A stretch of DNA of 64,000 nucleotides, taken from NCBI GenBank assembly GCA_029210325.1, contig JARGPU010000001.1, forward strand, positions 1,064,126 to 1,128,125, read 5' to 3'. The notes beneath the pieces were generated by a model. It searched no databases, was not told the origin of the DNA, and saw only the letters and a list, made by a program, of their open reading frames with translations. This DNA comes from Alcanivoracaceae bacterium (GTDB lineage: Bacteria; Pseudomonadota; Gammaproteobacteria; Pseudomonadales; Alcanivoracaceae). Numbering within the stretch: the first letter of the stretch is position 1; the number at the start of each line of letters is the position of its first letter. The position numbers were made by a program, and so were the translations under genes. Below, one piece after another: positions 39,964 through 48,409 of this stretch.

Positions 39964-40764
39964 TTAACGCTTGAGAATCACTTCCAACACCAGCTGCGAG
40001 CCGAAAAAACCCAACAACAGCAAGGCAAAGGCTGCCACGGTGAGGCGTACTGCGGTAACGCCACGCCAGCCAAGCAGTTGGTGCCCGGCGAGCAGGGCGC
40101 TGAACAGCAGCGCACTAACAAGGGTAAACAGGGCCTTATGGGCGACATGCTGGGCAAACAGGTCGTTGATAAACATGAAGCCGGCGGCGATGGCCAGCCA
40201 CAGAAGCGTCACGCCGGCCCAGAGCAGCTCAAACAGCATGGTCTCCATCACCTGAATCGGTGGAAACAGCCGCATCACTCCGCGGATATGGCCGTTTTTA
40301 AGCTGGTAGTGCTGAATCAGAACAAGAATGCCCTGTGAGGTGGCAATGGCCAGGACCGCAAAAGCGAGAATGGCAAATAACACATGGCTGCCAATACCGT
40401 GAGCCAGTGGACCGGGTTGATATCCCGTCTCTATAAATAGCGCTGCAGCGATAAATAACGCATTGAACGGGAACACCATCAGGCCGACCCATTCCAGTCG
40501 CCGATACAGGCTGGACAGAATGACAATGGCCACGCCGGTGGCGCCAATTAGTGAGGTGACGGGGAATAGCCCAAGGTGCACTCCTTGCTCGCTGACGATC
40601 AGGTGCCAGAGGGCGCAGGCGTGAAACAATAATGCCAGCGTACCCAGCCCCAGAAAGCCAATCCGTTGGGGGGCGCTGGTACTGCGCAGTTGTTGTGCCG
40701 CCAATGCGCTGGCAAGCACGTACAGGATAAGAGCGACCAGTCCGGTCCAGAGTGCGGTTGTCAT
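39964..40764 (-). CDS. ypjD: YpjD, CcsA-like inner-membrane protein
   Basis: 266-residue protein with about eight hydrophobic helices related to cytochrome c assembly protein CcsA. Landmarks are LLFHACALWHL, the conserved HGIGSHVLFAILAFAVLA and HKALFTLVSALLFSALLAGHQLLGWRG, with His residues typical of the heme-handling family. Whether YpjD itself handles heme is not established. ATG MTTALWTG has GAGG about 7 bp upstream. It is divergent from ffh, a conserved arrangement. Confidence 0.9.
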   Translation of the reverse strand: MTTALWTGLVALILYVLASALAAQQLRSTSAPQRIGFLGLGTLALLFHACALWHLIVSEQGVHLGLFPVTSLIGATGVAIVILSSLYRRLEWVGLMVFPFNALFIAAALFIETGYQPGPLAHGIGSHVLFAILAFAVLAIATSQGILVLIQHYQLKNGHIRGVMRLFPPIQVMETMLFELLWAGVTLLWLAIAAGFMFINDLFAQHVAHKALFTLVSALLFSALLAGHQLLGWRGVTAVRLTVAAFALLLLGFFGSQLVLEVILKR

Positions 40765-40849
40765 GGAAATCCTCAAACAGGCTGCCCTGGCAAGGGCGCC
40801 ACTGAGCGCCAGAGTGTGTCACAGGGTTGATCCTATTTGAAGGCACGGC

Positions 40850-40879
40850 ATGACGGCAGTGCCGGGGCATGGCTATAAT
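40850..40879 (+). promoter_or_regulatory. ffh promoter
   Basis: -35 ATGACG (four of six), 18-bp spacer, perfect -10 TATAAT at 40874-40879, 26 bp before the ffh ATG. It lies in the 141-bp gap divergent to ypjD. Confidence 0.6.
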
Positions 40880-40905
40880 CGCCGGCCTGATGGAGGAATT
40901 GCACC

Positions 40906-42297
40906 ATGTTCGAGAATCTTACCGAGCGCCTTGGCGAATCCCTGCGTGGCCTGACCGGCCAGAGCCAGCTGACCGAGGACAATATCCGCGACACCCTGCG
41001 AGAGGTGCGCAAAGCCCTGCTCGAGGCGGACGTGGCCCTGTCGGTGGTCAAGGACTTCACTGAGCAGGTCAAGGAAAAGGCGCTGGGCGCCGAGGTGCTG
41101 AAGAGCATCAATCCGGGCCAGGCCTTTGTCAAAATCGTCAACGACGAAATGATCCATGTGATGGGCGACAGTAATGTCGGCCTCGACCTGGCGGTCAAGC
41201 CGCCGGCGGTAATCATGATGGCGGGTCTTCAGGGCGCTGGTAAAACCACTTCGGTGGGCAAGCTGGCGCGTTTCCTGAAGGAGCGCGAGAAGAAGAAAGT
41301 GATGGTGGTATCGGCTGACGTTTACCGTCCGGCGGCGATTGACCAGCTTGGCACCGTGGCAAAAGAAGTCGGTGCTGAGTTCTTTCCATCGACCACGGAT
41401 CAGGATCCGGTTGCCATCGTTAATGGGGCGCTGGATGAGGCCCGCCGTCGCCATATGGATGTGTTGATCGTCGATACCGCCGGTCGTCTGGCCATCGATG
41501 AAGCCATGATGGCGGAGATCAAGCGCCTGCATGCTGCTATCGATCCTGCCGAGACCCTGTTCGTGGTCGATGCCATGACTGGTCAGGATGCCGCCAATAC
41601 GGCCAAGGCGTTTGGTGATGCCTTGCCGCTGACCGGTGTCATTCTGACCAAGACTGACGGTGATTCCCGTGGTGGTGCTGCATTGTCAGTGCGCGCTATT
41701 ACCGGCAAGCCGATCAAATTTATCGGTAGCGGTGAAAAGTCCGATGCCCTTGAGTTGTTCCATCCGGAGCGTATTGCCTCACGAATTCTTGGCATGGGTG
41801 ACGTGTTGTCACTGGTCGAGGAGGCGGAGCGCAAGCTGGATAAGTCCAAAGCGGAAAAACTTGCCAAGAAGTTCAAGAAAGGCAAGGCCATGGACTTCGA
41901 GGATATGAAGGATCAGTTCCAACAAATGCGTAATCTGGGTGGTATGACCTCATTGCTGGACAAGCTGCCGGGCCTTGGTCAGATGGCGCAGATGGCGCAG
42001 GACCAGAAGTCCATGAAGCAGATGAAGCATATGGAGGCGTTGATCGACTCCATGACCCCGGATGAGCGGCGTGATCCAGAGATGATCAAGGGTTCGCGCA
42101 AGCGCCGCATTGCTCAGGGGGCGGGTTTGGATATTCCTGATCTTAATCGTCTGCTCAAACAGCAGAAAATGATGGCCAAGATGATGAAGAAGATGCGCAC
42201 CCAGGGCGGCATGAAGCAGATGATGCGCGGTATGCAGGGCATGATGGGCGGCGGCGGCGGCGGCGGTATGCCGCCAGGTGGCTTCCCGGGCATGTAA
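40906..42297 (+). CDS. ffh: Ffh (SRP54), signal recognition particle GTPase
   Basis: Binds signal sequences of nascent membrane proteins with 4.5S RNA and targets ribosomes to FtsY. The 463 residues comprise N domain (about 1-88), G domain with AGLQGAGKTT, DTAGR and TKTDG, and a Met-rich M domain (about 325-440; MKQMKHMEALIDSM, MMAKMMKKM). The C-terminus has a seven-glycine run encoded by GGC/GGT repeats, then MPPGGFPGM. GGAGG precedes the ATG. The 178-bp gap to rpsP contains a possible separate -10 (TAGAAT, 42362-42367). Confidence 0.98.
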   Translation: MFENLTERLGESLRGLTGQSQLTEDNIRDTLREVRKALLEADVALSVVKDFTEQVKEKALGAEVLKSINPGQAFVKIVNDEMIHVMGDSNVGLDLAVKPPAVIMMAGLQGAGKTTSVGKLARFLKEREKKKVMVVSADVYRPAAIDQLGTVAKEVGAEFFPSTTDQDPVAIVNGALDEARRRHMDVLIVDTAGRLAIDEAMMAEIKRLHAAIDPAETLFVVDAMTGQDAANTAKAFGDALPLTGVILTKTDGDSRGGAALSVRAITGKPIKFIGSGEKSDALELFHPERIASRILGMGDVLSLVEEAERKLDKSKAEKLAKKFKKGKAMDFEDMKDQFQQMRNLGGMTSLLDKLPGLGQMAQMAQDQKSMKQMKHMEALIDSMTPDERRDPEMIKGSRKRRIAQGAGLDIPDLNRLLKQQKMMAKMMKKMRTQGGMKQMMRGMQGMMGGGGGGGMPPGGFPGM

Positions 42298-42475
42298 GCG
42301 GGCGAAAGCGACAGGGCGGAAATAAGTCCCTGACCCCCTTTCACTCTGCTGCCGAACTGGCTAGAATCTGCGCCCTTCGCAGTCTGCCTGTGTGAAAACG
42401 GGCAGATATTCAGGCGGATACGATGGCTCACAGGTCGTGGGCCGGGAAACCGGATTGAACTAAGGTGCTGAAATA

Positions 42476-42727
42476 ATGGTAGTTATTCGTCTCTCCCGCG
42501 GTGGTTCCAAGAAGCGTCCATTCTATAGTTTGGTCGTAACCGACAGCCGCAACGCCCGTGACGGCCGCTTTATTGAGCGTGTTGGCTTCTTTAACCCGAT
42601 CGCCCGTGGCGGTGAAGTCCGTCTGCAGATCAATGCCGAGCGCGTTGATCACTGGGTTGCCCAGGGTGCCCAACTGTCTGATCGCGTTAGCGGTCTGGTC
42701 AAGGAGTCCCGCAAGCAGAGCGCCTGA
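42476..42727 (+). CDS. rpsP: Ribosomal protein bS16
   Basis: Small-subunit assembly protein of 83 residues beginning [25 protein letters not shown], diagnostic for bS16. It leads the conserved rpsP-rimM-trmD-rplS operon. Its TGA overlaps the rimM ATG by one base. Confidence 0.98.
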   Translation: MVVIRLSRGGSKKRPFYSLVVTDSRNARDGRFIERVGFFNPIARGGEVRLQINAERVDHWVAQGAQLSDRVSGLVKESRKQSA

Positions 42728-43257
42728 TGGCCACTGCGACGGAACTCTTGCTTGTGGGCCGCATTGGTGCGGCCCATGGCATTAAGGGATGGGTAAAGCT
42801 GAACTCCTTTACCGACCCGCTGGATAACATTCTTTCCTATCAGCCCTGGACATTGCGTGGGCCTGATGGAGACAGAACGGTCAAGGTGACTGGCAGTCGC
42901 ATGCAAGGCAAGGGCCTGGTGGTGCAACTGGAAGGTGAGTCTGACCGTACCCGCGCAGAAGCATTGTTCTGCGGCAGGGAAGTTCTGGTACCGGCGAGTG
43001 CATTGCCGGTATTGGCAGAAGACGAGTTTTACTGGCGTGACCTGATCGGGTTGCGGGTTTGTCATCAGGACGGCCGCGATCTGGGCAAGTTGACCAGCAT
43101 GATGGAAACCGGCGCCAACGATGTACTGGTGGTACGTGGCGACGGCAGCAGCATCGACACCCGCGAGCGGCTTATCCCCTGGCTGCCTGACGACGTGGTG
43201 CTGAATGTGGATACCGCCGCCGGTGTGATAACGGTGGATTGGGACACGGAGTTTTAA
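42727..43257 (+). CDS. rimM: 16S rRNA processing protein RimM
   Basis: Assists maturation of the 30S head with uS19. The 176-residue protein has the N-terminal RimM beta-barrel ([22 protein letters not shown]) and a C-terminal PRC barrel ([31 protein letters not shown]). Translationally coupled to rpsP, and one base before the trmD GTG. Confidence 0.97.
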   Translation: MATATELLLVGRIGAAHGIKGWVKLNSFTDPLDNILSYQPWTLRGPDGDRTVKVTGSRMQGKGLVVQLEGESDRTRAEALFCGREVLVPASALPVLAEDEFYWRDLIGLRVCHQDGRDLGKLTSMMETGANDVLVVRGDGSSIDTRERLIPWLPDDVVLNVDTAAGVITVDWDTEF

Positions 43258-43258
43258 C

Positions 43259-44050
43259 GTGACCCTGCAGAAAGAGACCCTGCAGGTCACAGTGGTGACA
43301 CTGTTTCCGGGAATGCTAGAGGCAATAACCGGATACGGAATTACCCGGCGAGCAGTGGAAAGTAACCTGCTGGCGGTGAAGGCGGTGAATCCCAGGGATT
43401 TCACCACTGACAAGCACCGTACCGTGGATGACCGCCCGTTTGGCGGCGGCCCGGGGATGCTGATGAAGGTAGAGCCGCTGGCAAAGGCGATTGCCCACGC
43501 CCGCGAGCAGTTACCCGAGGCAAAAGTGATTTATTTGTCACCGACCGGCAAAAAGCTGGATCAGGTGAAAGTGCAACAACTCGCAGCGCAGCCGCAGCTG
43601 ATTTTGGTGGCGGGGCGTTACGAGGGAATCGATGAGCGACTGATCGATACCGTCATTGATGAGCAGATATCCATCGGTGACTTTGTATTGAGTGGCGGAG
43701 AGTTACCCGCCATGACGTTGATCGACGCGGTGGCCCGCTGTATTCCCGGTGTACTGGGAGACGAAGCCTCCGCCGAGCAGGACTCTTTCAGCGGTGCTAA
43801 CCGCAACCTGCTTGATTGTCCCCATTACACCCGACCAGAGGTGTTTGAGGAGCAAGCGGTGCCGGCAGTTTTGATGAGCGGGCATCACGAAGAAATACGG
43901 CGCTGGCGACTTAAGCAGTCACTGGGGCGAACGGCAACATTACGGCCTGATTTACTTGACGCGCGGCGACGCGAGCAGGGATTAAGCCGGGAAGAAGAGA
44001 AACTGCTGGCGGAATATCTTCAGGAACTGAAGCACCGTGAGTTTGAATAG
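43259..44050 (+). CDS. trmD: tRNA (guanine-N1)-methyltransferase TrmD
   Basis: SPOUT methyltransferase making m1G37, which prevents frameshifting. The 263-residue protein has [13 protein letters not shown], the knotted-fold stretches [24 protein letters not shown] and [19 protein letters not shown], and PHYTRPEV. It begins at GTG with GGAG 7 bp upstream. The first codons contain a direct repeat, GACCCTGCAG at 43261-43270 and 43276-43285, encoding TLQKE-TLQ. It therefore carries a short N-terminal extension relative to E. coli TrmD. Confidence 0.97.
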   Translation: MTLQKETLQVTVVTLFPGMLEAITGYGITRRAVESNLLAVKAVNPRDFTTDKHRTVDDRPFGGGPGMLMKVEPLAKAIAHAREQLPEAKVIYLSPTGKKLDQVKVQQLAAQPQLILVAGRYEGIDERLIDTVIDEQISIGDFVLSGGELPAMTLIDAVARCIPGVLGDEASAEQDSFSGANRNLLDCPHYTRPEVFEEQAVPAVLMSGHHEEIRRWRLKQSLGRTATLRPDLLDARRREQGLSREEEKLLAEYLQELKHREFE

Positions 44051-44088
44051 CAACAAGACAGCGAATTGAGTAACAGGAGCAAACAGTC

Positions 44089-44454
44089 ATGAGCGGCAAG
44101 AAACCTCTGGTTCAGGAAGTTGAACAGGCACAGCTGAAGAGCGACGTGCCGGCGTTTGCTCCGGGTGACACCATCACCGTTCAGGTGAAAGTGAAAGAAG
44201 GCACCCGTGAGCGTCTGCAGGCATTTCAGGGCGTTGTTATCGCGCTGAAAAACCGTGGCCTCAACTCTTCCTTCACCGTGCGCAAAATCTCCCACGGTGT
44301 TGGTGTTGAGCGTGTATTCCAGACCCATAGCCCGATCGTTGACAGCATCAAGGTTGACCGTCGCGGTGATGTGCGTCGCGCCAAGCTGTACTTCCTGCGT
44401 GATCGCGCTGGTAAGTCGGCTCGCATCAAGGAAAAGGTACGCACTGCCAACTGA
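44089..44454 (+). CDS. rplS: Ribosomal protein bL19
   Basis: Large-subunit protein at the 30S-50S interface. The 121-residue sequence contains [24 protein letters not shown] and the family pattern [18 protein letters not shown]. It is the last gene of the rpsP operon and is followed 20 bp later by a strong bidirectional terminator. Confidence 0.98.
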   Translation: MSGKKPLVQEVEQAQLKSDVPAFAPGDTITVQVKVKEGTRERLQAFQGVVIALKNRGLNSSFTVRKISHGVGVERVFQTHSPIVDSIKVDRRGDVRRAKLYFLRDRAGKSARIKEKVRTAN

Positions 44455-44473
44455 TTTCGGCAGCTGTGTAAAT

Positions 44474-44503
44474 AAAAACGGCCACCTTAAGGTGGCCGTT
44501 TTT
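44474..44503. terminator. Bidirectional rho-independent terminator, rplS / fabY
   Basis: A 30-bp perfect palindrome: AAAAACGGCCACC, loop TTAA, GGTGGCCGTTTTT. It has A and T tracts on both sides, so it can terminate both the rplS transcript and the convergent fabY transcript. It lies between their stop codons. Confidence 0.93.
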
Positions 44504-44523
44504 GTTATCTGAAAAAGCGTATC

Positions 44524-46341
44524 TCAGAGAAAATCCTTGAAGTCAGGGTCGTCCCTGAATTCCACAGCCATTGCCTGTCCTGGCAGATTGATACGGTCTG
44601 AGTGAATTTGCAGATCACTGCCATCAAGTACTCCGGTGCCGAACTGATAGATTGGTTTGGCTTCGCCACTCAGCATGGATTGTTCGTAGTCCGCCACTGC
44701 CGCCATGGTGGTTTCACGTTTGCCCTGCCACTGATCAATTGCCGCAGCGCCGTGTTTGCGTTGTAGCAGTTCAAGACTGTGCTGGCCGGATAGCACCAAT
44801 GCGGTGGCATTGTTGCCGCCAAATCCCTTCGAGTTAAGAAATGCGGCTGCGGGCTGCTCCAGCTGGCGGTGTTGCAGGGCGAAGTCCAGATGTTTGCGAT
44901 GCACGTCGTCAGCGATGCTGGTGGTGCTGGTAATGCCGGGTAGCCAGCCGCTATGAAAGGTTCCCAGGGCGGACATCAACTGATCGCCGGAGGCGCTGGC
45001 CAACGAGTGCCCCAGGTAGGCCTTGACCGCATGAACAGGCCATTGATCAATGCCAAAGGCGCCGCCAATTCGATCCAGTACATCGGATTCGGTGACCCGG
45101 TTTTGTGGCGTGCTAGTGCCGTGGGCGGAAACAAAACTGTGCCGCCGCAGAGTCTGCTCGCCGATCAGCTGACGGGCCAGGGCGGTGGCTCGGCCAAGGG
45201 TCAGGTAGTTGCCAATACCGGGTGCGGAGATTGATTTTTTTACCCCATCCGCATGGACAAACACATCTGGTACGGCGGCGAGAATGTCGGCTCCTAACTC
45301 AAGCGCCAGAGAGTCATCCATAAGCAGGAAAAACTGGGCAGACTCTGCCAGCGTGAAACCACAGTTTTCGCCAAACGGGCGCACGGCACGGCGCCAGTCC
45401 GGCGTATTCCGCTGTGGATCCAGCTTGAGCAGACCCTCGTCTTCCGCCAGCGCTCCCATGGCCCGGTAACCCTCGAAAATTTCTGCCACCAGTGGCGCTT
45501 CGGCGGCGCCCACCAGAGCCACTCTGGCGCGGCCGGAGCGGATGTCATGAACGCCGAGGGAGAGGTTGTACAGGAAGCTGGCGCAGGCGCCGAGCATGCC
45601 GCCGGTGCGACCGACGCTGCCCAGTACGTAGGCGTTGATAAAATCCGCCGGCATCTCTCCGAGGCCCAGCGGGCATTGCTTGGAGGTTATGCGCTTGCCC
45701 TGATGGGGATACTTGAGCATCCCTCCCAGACCATTGTCATCCAGCTGGCTCATGGCGCCGGAAGCGTACACGGCAATTTGCTCCGGGGGCACGCTGGCTG
45801 CAATCTGCTGCCATGGAATGCCGGCCATGCCGACGCATTCGGAGGCGCCGAAAATGGTCATCTGCAGGGCTCTTGGGTGGTGCCGTGAGGCATATCTTGT
45901 TGATGGATCAAAGCCTTGCGGTAGTTGGCCTGCTGCCTGCACCCGGGCCTGCTCGCCGCTGGGCAATAGCAGGTCACCGGCGGGAATGGTCAATTCACTA
46001 CGGCTGCGATCCAGCGGTTTGACCTGCCAGAGTGGCGGCAGTGGTGTCGGCAGGTCCATATTGCGTACCGTAACGGTAATCGGAGTGCTGTTGCTGGCGG
46101 CCACGTTGACGGGTACATGGCTGCTATCGAACAGGTTGTTATGCAGCCGCCTGACCAGAGTGCCATCAAGCAGTTGCTGCTCGTTCTGGTGGCCACACAG
46201 GGAGGCTAGAGAGCTAACTGTCTGCTGTCGTTGGGTGTCGCTCAGGACATCGAAGATCAGTCGCTGGAAGCCGTGATGGCAGGCGCTGCGCCCGGCGGGG
46301 CTGATACCGCCGAGTGCGGTGATAACTGGCAGTACAGACAA
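44524..46341 (-). CDS. fabY: FabY-type beta-ketoacyl-ACP synthase
   Basis: Thiolase-fold condensing enzyme of 605 residues, about the size of Pseudomonas FabY, which starts fatty acid synthesis by condensing acetyl-CoA with malonyl-ACP. The catalytic triad is visible: Cys in MLGACASFLYN, His in VSAHGTSTPQNRVTE and His in VKAYLGHSLASASG. The extra N-terminal region relative to FabF (first about 230 residues) fits the FabY group. Initiation is at TTG, with GGAG 7 bp upstream; the nearest ATG is out of frame. It follows a CoA transferase gene on the same strand by 184 bp. Specificity is inferred from family. Confidence 0.85.
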   Translation of the reverse strand: MSVLPVITALGGISPAGRSACHHGFQRLIFDVLSDTQRQQTVSSLASLCGHQNEQQLLDGTLVRRLHNNLFDSSHVPVNVAASNSTPITVTVRNMDLPTPLPPLWQVKPLDRSRSELTIPAGDLLLPSGEQARVQAAGQLPQGFDPSTRYASRHHPRALQMTIFGASECVGMAGIPWQQIAASVPPEQIAVYASGAMSQLDDNGLGGMLKYPHQGKRITSKQCPLGLGEMPADFINAYVLGSVGRTGGMLGACASFLYNLSLGVHDIRSGRARVALVGAAEAPLVAEIFEGYRAMGALAEDEGLLKLDPQRNTPDWRRAVRPFGENCGFTLAESAQFFLLMDDSLALELGADILAAVPDVFVHADGVKKSISAPGIGNYLTLGRATALARQLIGEQTLRRHSFVSAHGTSTPQNRVTESDVLDRIGGAFGIDQWPVHAVKAYLGHSLASASGDQLMSALGTFHSGWLPGITSTTSIADDVHRKHLDFALQHRQLEQPAAAFLNSKGFGGNNATALVLSGQHSLELLQRKHGAAAIDQWQGKRETTMAAVADYEQSMLSGEAKPIYQFGTGVLDGSDLQIHSDRINLPGQAMAVEFRDDPDFKDFL

Positions 46342-46356
46342 GGGCTGGCTCCATAG

Positions 46357-46372
46357 GTGACCACAAGGTCAC
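46357..46372. repeat. Inverted repeat just upstream of fabY
   Basis: GTGACC-ACAA-GGTCAC, perfect 6-bp arms, 15-31 bp upstream of the fabY TTG. It could be an operator half-site pair or a leader hairpin next to the ribosome site. Confidence 0.4.
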
Positions 46373-46525
46373 GAATGGTAGCGGGGCTGCTGACAAAGCA
46401 CACCCATCAGACGGCACTAGCCGGCCGACAAGTTGAAACCAAATGTGAAGGGCTACCCGAAAATCCGTTCTAGCCCAGTGCCGGAATGGCCAGATTGGGG
46501 AGTAGCAGCACGGCACCCTGCCTGG

Positions 46526-47740
46526 TCAGCCAGCGCTGATAACGCCGCTGCGGGTCAGAGCCGCATAGTCCTCTGCGGACAGTCCGAGTCCCTCTAACAG
46601 TACTTCCCGGTTGTGAGCGCCCACTTCCGGTCCAGGCCAGGCTGTACGACCTGGTGTGCCTGCCAGCTTGGGTAGAATGGCGGGGATTTTCAGGGGTTTG
46701 CCATTGATTTCGACCTGCTCGAACAGGTTGCGGGCCTGAAAATGCGGGTCGGCCAGCATATCGGCAGCGCTATAGATCGGCCCCGCAGGGACATTGGCTT
46801 GCTCCAGGGTAGCCAGCACTTCGATTGAGGAACGGCTTGCACACCAGTCCGATAGGGCCTGATCGATTTCCTCCTCATGCTCCACCCGACCGGCATTGCT
46901 GGCAAGGCGCGGGTCGCTGGACATATCCGGGCGGCCGGCGGCCTTCATCAGGCGCTGGAAAATCGAGTCGCCATTGCCACCGATGATGACGTACTTGCCA
47001 TCGCCACACAGATAAGTGTTGGTCGGTACGATGCCAGTGACGGTGGAGCCAGAGGGCTCGCGGGTCACGCCCGCACCGTCGTATTCCGGAATAACCCCTT
47101 CCAGTAGATTGAATACGGATTCGAACAGGGCCACATCGATAACCTGGCCATCGCCGCCGCGTTCCCGTTCGAACAGCGCCAGCACGATACCCAGGGCGGC
47201 ATGGATGCCTGCAACGGTGTCTCCCATGGATAGGTTCGGCCGCACCGGCCGGCCACCTGGGAAGCCGTTGACGTAGCGGAATCCGCCAATGCCTTCGCAG
47301 ACAGAGGCATAACCTGGCTTGGGCGAATAGGGGCCGGTCTGGCCGTAGCCGGAAATACGGGCATACACCAGCTTCGGGTGGTTGCTGGAAAAATCATCCG
47401 GTCCAAGCTGCCAGTTTTCCATGGTGCCGGGTTTGAAGTTTTCAATGACCACATCAGCGCTGCCTATCAGCTTGCGCACCAGTTCAATGCCGGCGGGCTG
47501 CTTCAGGTCGATGGTTACGCACTTTTTATTGCGGCCGAGGCTGCGCCACCAGAAGGACGTACCGTTTTCATCCAGTTTGCGCCAGCCCCGGATCGGGTCG
47601 CCGCCGGGGGGTTCAACTTTGATCACTTCGGCCCCGAAGTAAGCTAGCAGGGTGCCGGTAAAGGGGCCTGCCAGTAGCTGGCCGAGTTCTATCACGCGAA
47701 TGCCGGCAAGTGGCAGGCGGGTGGTGGGGGCGTCAGTCAT
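46526..47740 (-). CDS. CaiB/BaiF family (class III) CoA transferase
   Basis: Cytosolic enzyme that moves CoA between carboxylic acids. The 404-residue protein has the family N-terminus LAGIRVIELGQLLAGPFTGTLLAYFGAEVIKVE, KPGTMENW, and the catalytic Asp in PNLSMGDTVAGIHAALG, followed by GQVIDVALFES. Substrate cannot be assigned; relatives act on carnitine, succinyl/itaconyl or methylacyl compounds. ATG MTDAPTTRL has GGAG 6 bp upstream. It is divergent from a TetR regulator, whose operator region it shares. Confidence 0.92.
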   Translation of the reverse strand: MTDAPTTRLPLAGIRVIELGQLLAGPFTGTLLAYFGAEVIKVEPPGGDPIRGWRKLDENGTSFWWRSLGRNKKCVTIDLKQPAGIELVRKLIGSADVVIENFKPGTMENWQLGPDDFSSNHPKLVYARISGYGQTGPYSPKPGYASVCEGIGGFRYVNGFPGGRPVRPNLSMGDTVAGIHAALGIVLALFERERGGDGQVIDVALFESVFNLLEGVIPEYDGAGVTREPSGSTVTGIVPTNTYLCGDGKYVIIGGNGDSIFQRLMKAAGRPDMSSDPRLASNAGRVEHEEEIDQALSDWCASRSSIEVLATLEQANVPAGPIYSAADMLADPHFQARNLFEQVEINGKPLKIPAILPKLAGTPGRTAWPGPEVGAHNREVLLEGLGLSAEDYAALTRSGVISAG

Positions 47741-47767
47741 CAGGCTCTCCGGCAGGCAAAGAAGCGG

Positions 47768-47779
47768 ATTGTATACAAT
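47768..47779. promoter_or_regulatory. 12-bp palindrome near the CoA transferase promoter
   Basis: ATTGTATACAAT is perfectly symmetric and contains a -10-like TACAAT for the minus-strand CoA transferase gene, 28 bp from its start codon. It may be promoter sequence only, or a second operator. Confidence 0.4.
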
Positions 47780-47805
47780 CAACATTGGCCCGTCCTGCCT
47801 GTTTT

Positions 47806-47831
47806 TACTATACCGTCCAGTTGGTATAGTA
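47806..47831. promoter_or_regulatory. Putative TetR operator upstream of the efflux operon
   Basis: TACTATACC, 8-bp spacer, GGTATAGTA: a perfect 9-bp inverted repeat, 26 bp overall, located 32 bp before the tetR start and 65 bp from the divergent CoA transferase start. Size and position are typical of TetR autoregulatory operators. It could also control the divergent gene. Confidence 0.75.
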
Positions 47832-47863
47832 GCCGCCTACGAAAATATAATCAGGAGCCCGCC

Positions 47864-48409
47864 ATGGGGCAGCCATCAACCCGGGACACCATTCTTGATG
47901 CGGCACAGCGTATCGCGGCTGAGAGAGGAGCTGGGCGAATTACGCTAGACGAGGTGGCCAAAGAGAGTGGCCTTAGCAAGGGCGGTCTTCTGTATCACTT
48001 TGCCGGTAAGGAAGCGCTTATCAAGGGCATGCTGGAGCGGCTTATCGAGCGTAGCAGCGTGGTACGCGAGGAGCATTCCCGCAGTCTGGCGGGTAAGCCG
48101 CATGCCACCTTGAGGGCATTGTTGGCGACCCGTAATCGGGACGATGTACTTGACCCCCATGTGGCCATGGCGATTCTTGCCGCTGCGGCCGAGCAGCCCA
48201 CCTTGCTTGATCCGTTGCGTCAGCACATTGCTTATATGCGTGAGCAGATCATCGCGGAGTCCGGTGACCAGCCAGCATTCTGGTTGTTGTGGGCGGCGGC
48301 GGACGGCCTGCTCTTTCAACAGTTGCTTGGCGTGGAGCCGTACTTGCCCGAGCAACGCGATGCCATGCACCAACAACTGCAACTGCTTGCCGAGGGCATG
48401 CTGAAATGA
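47864..48409 (+). CDS. TetR-family repressor of the RND efflux operon
   Basis: 181-residue regulator with N-terminal helix-turn-helix (TILDAAQRIAAERGAGRITLDEVAKESGLSK split over residues about 8-40, then GGLLYHFAGKEALI). The variable C-terminal ligand domain is helical. It is the first gene of an operon with membrane fusion and RND genes (4-bp overlap with the former) and probably represses itself through the palindrome at 47806-47831. Ligand unknown. Confidence 0.92.
   Translation: MGQPSTRDTILDAAQRIAAERGAGRITLDEVAKESGLSKGGLLYHFAGKEALIKGMLERLIERSSVVREEHSRSLAGKPHATLRALLATRNRDDVLDPHVAMAILAAAAEQPTLLDPLRQHIAYMREQIIAESGDQPAFWLLWAAADGLLFQQLLGVEPYLPEQRDAMHQQLQLLAEGMLK

Noticed and set aside
42240-42290. 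GGC trinucleotide run as a regulatory repeat
   Set aside because: It codes for the glycine-rich C-terminus of Ffh in frame; a low-complexity tail is common there.
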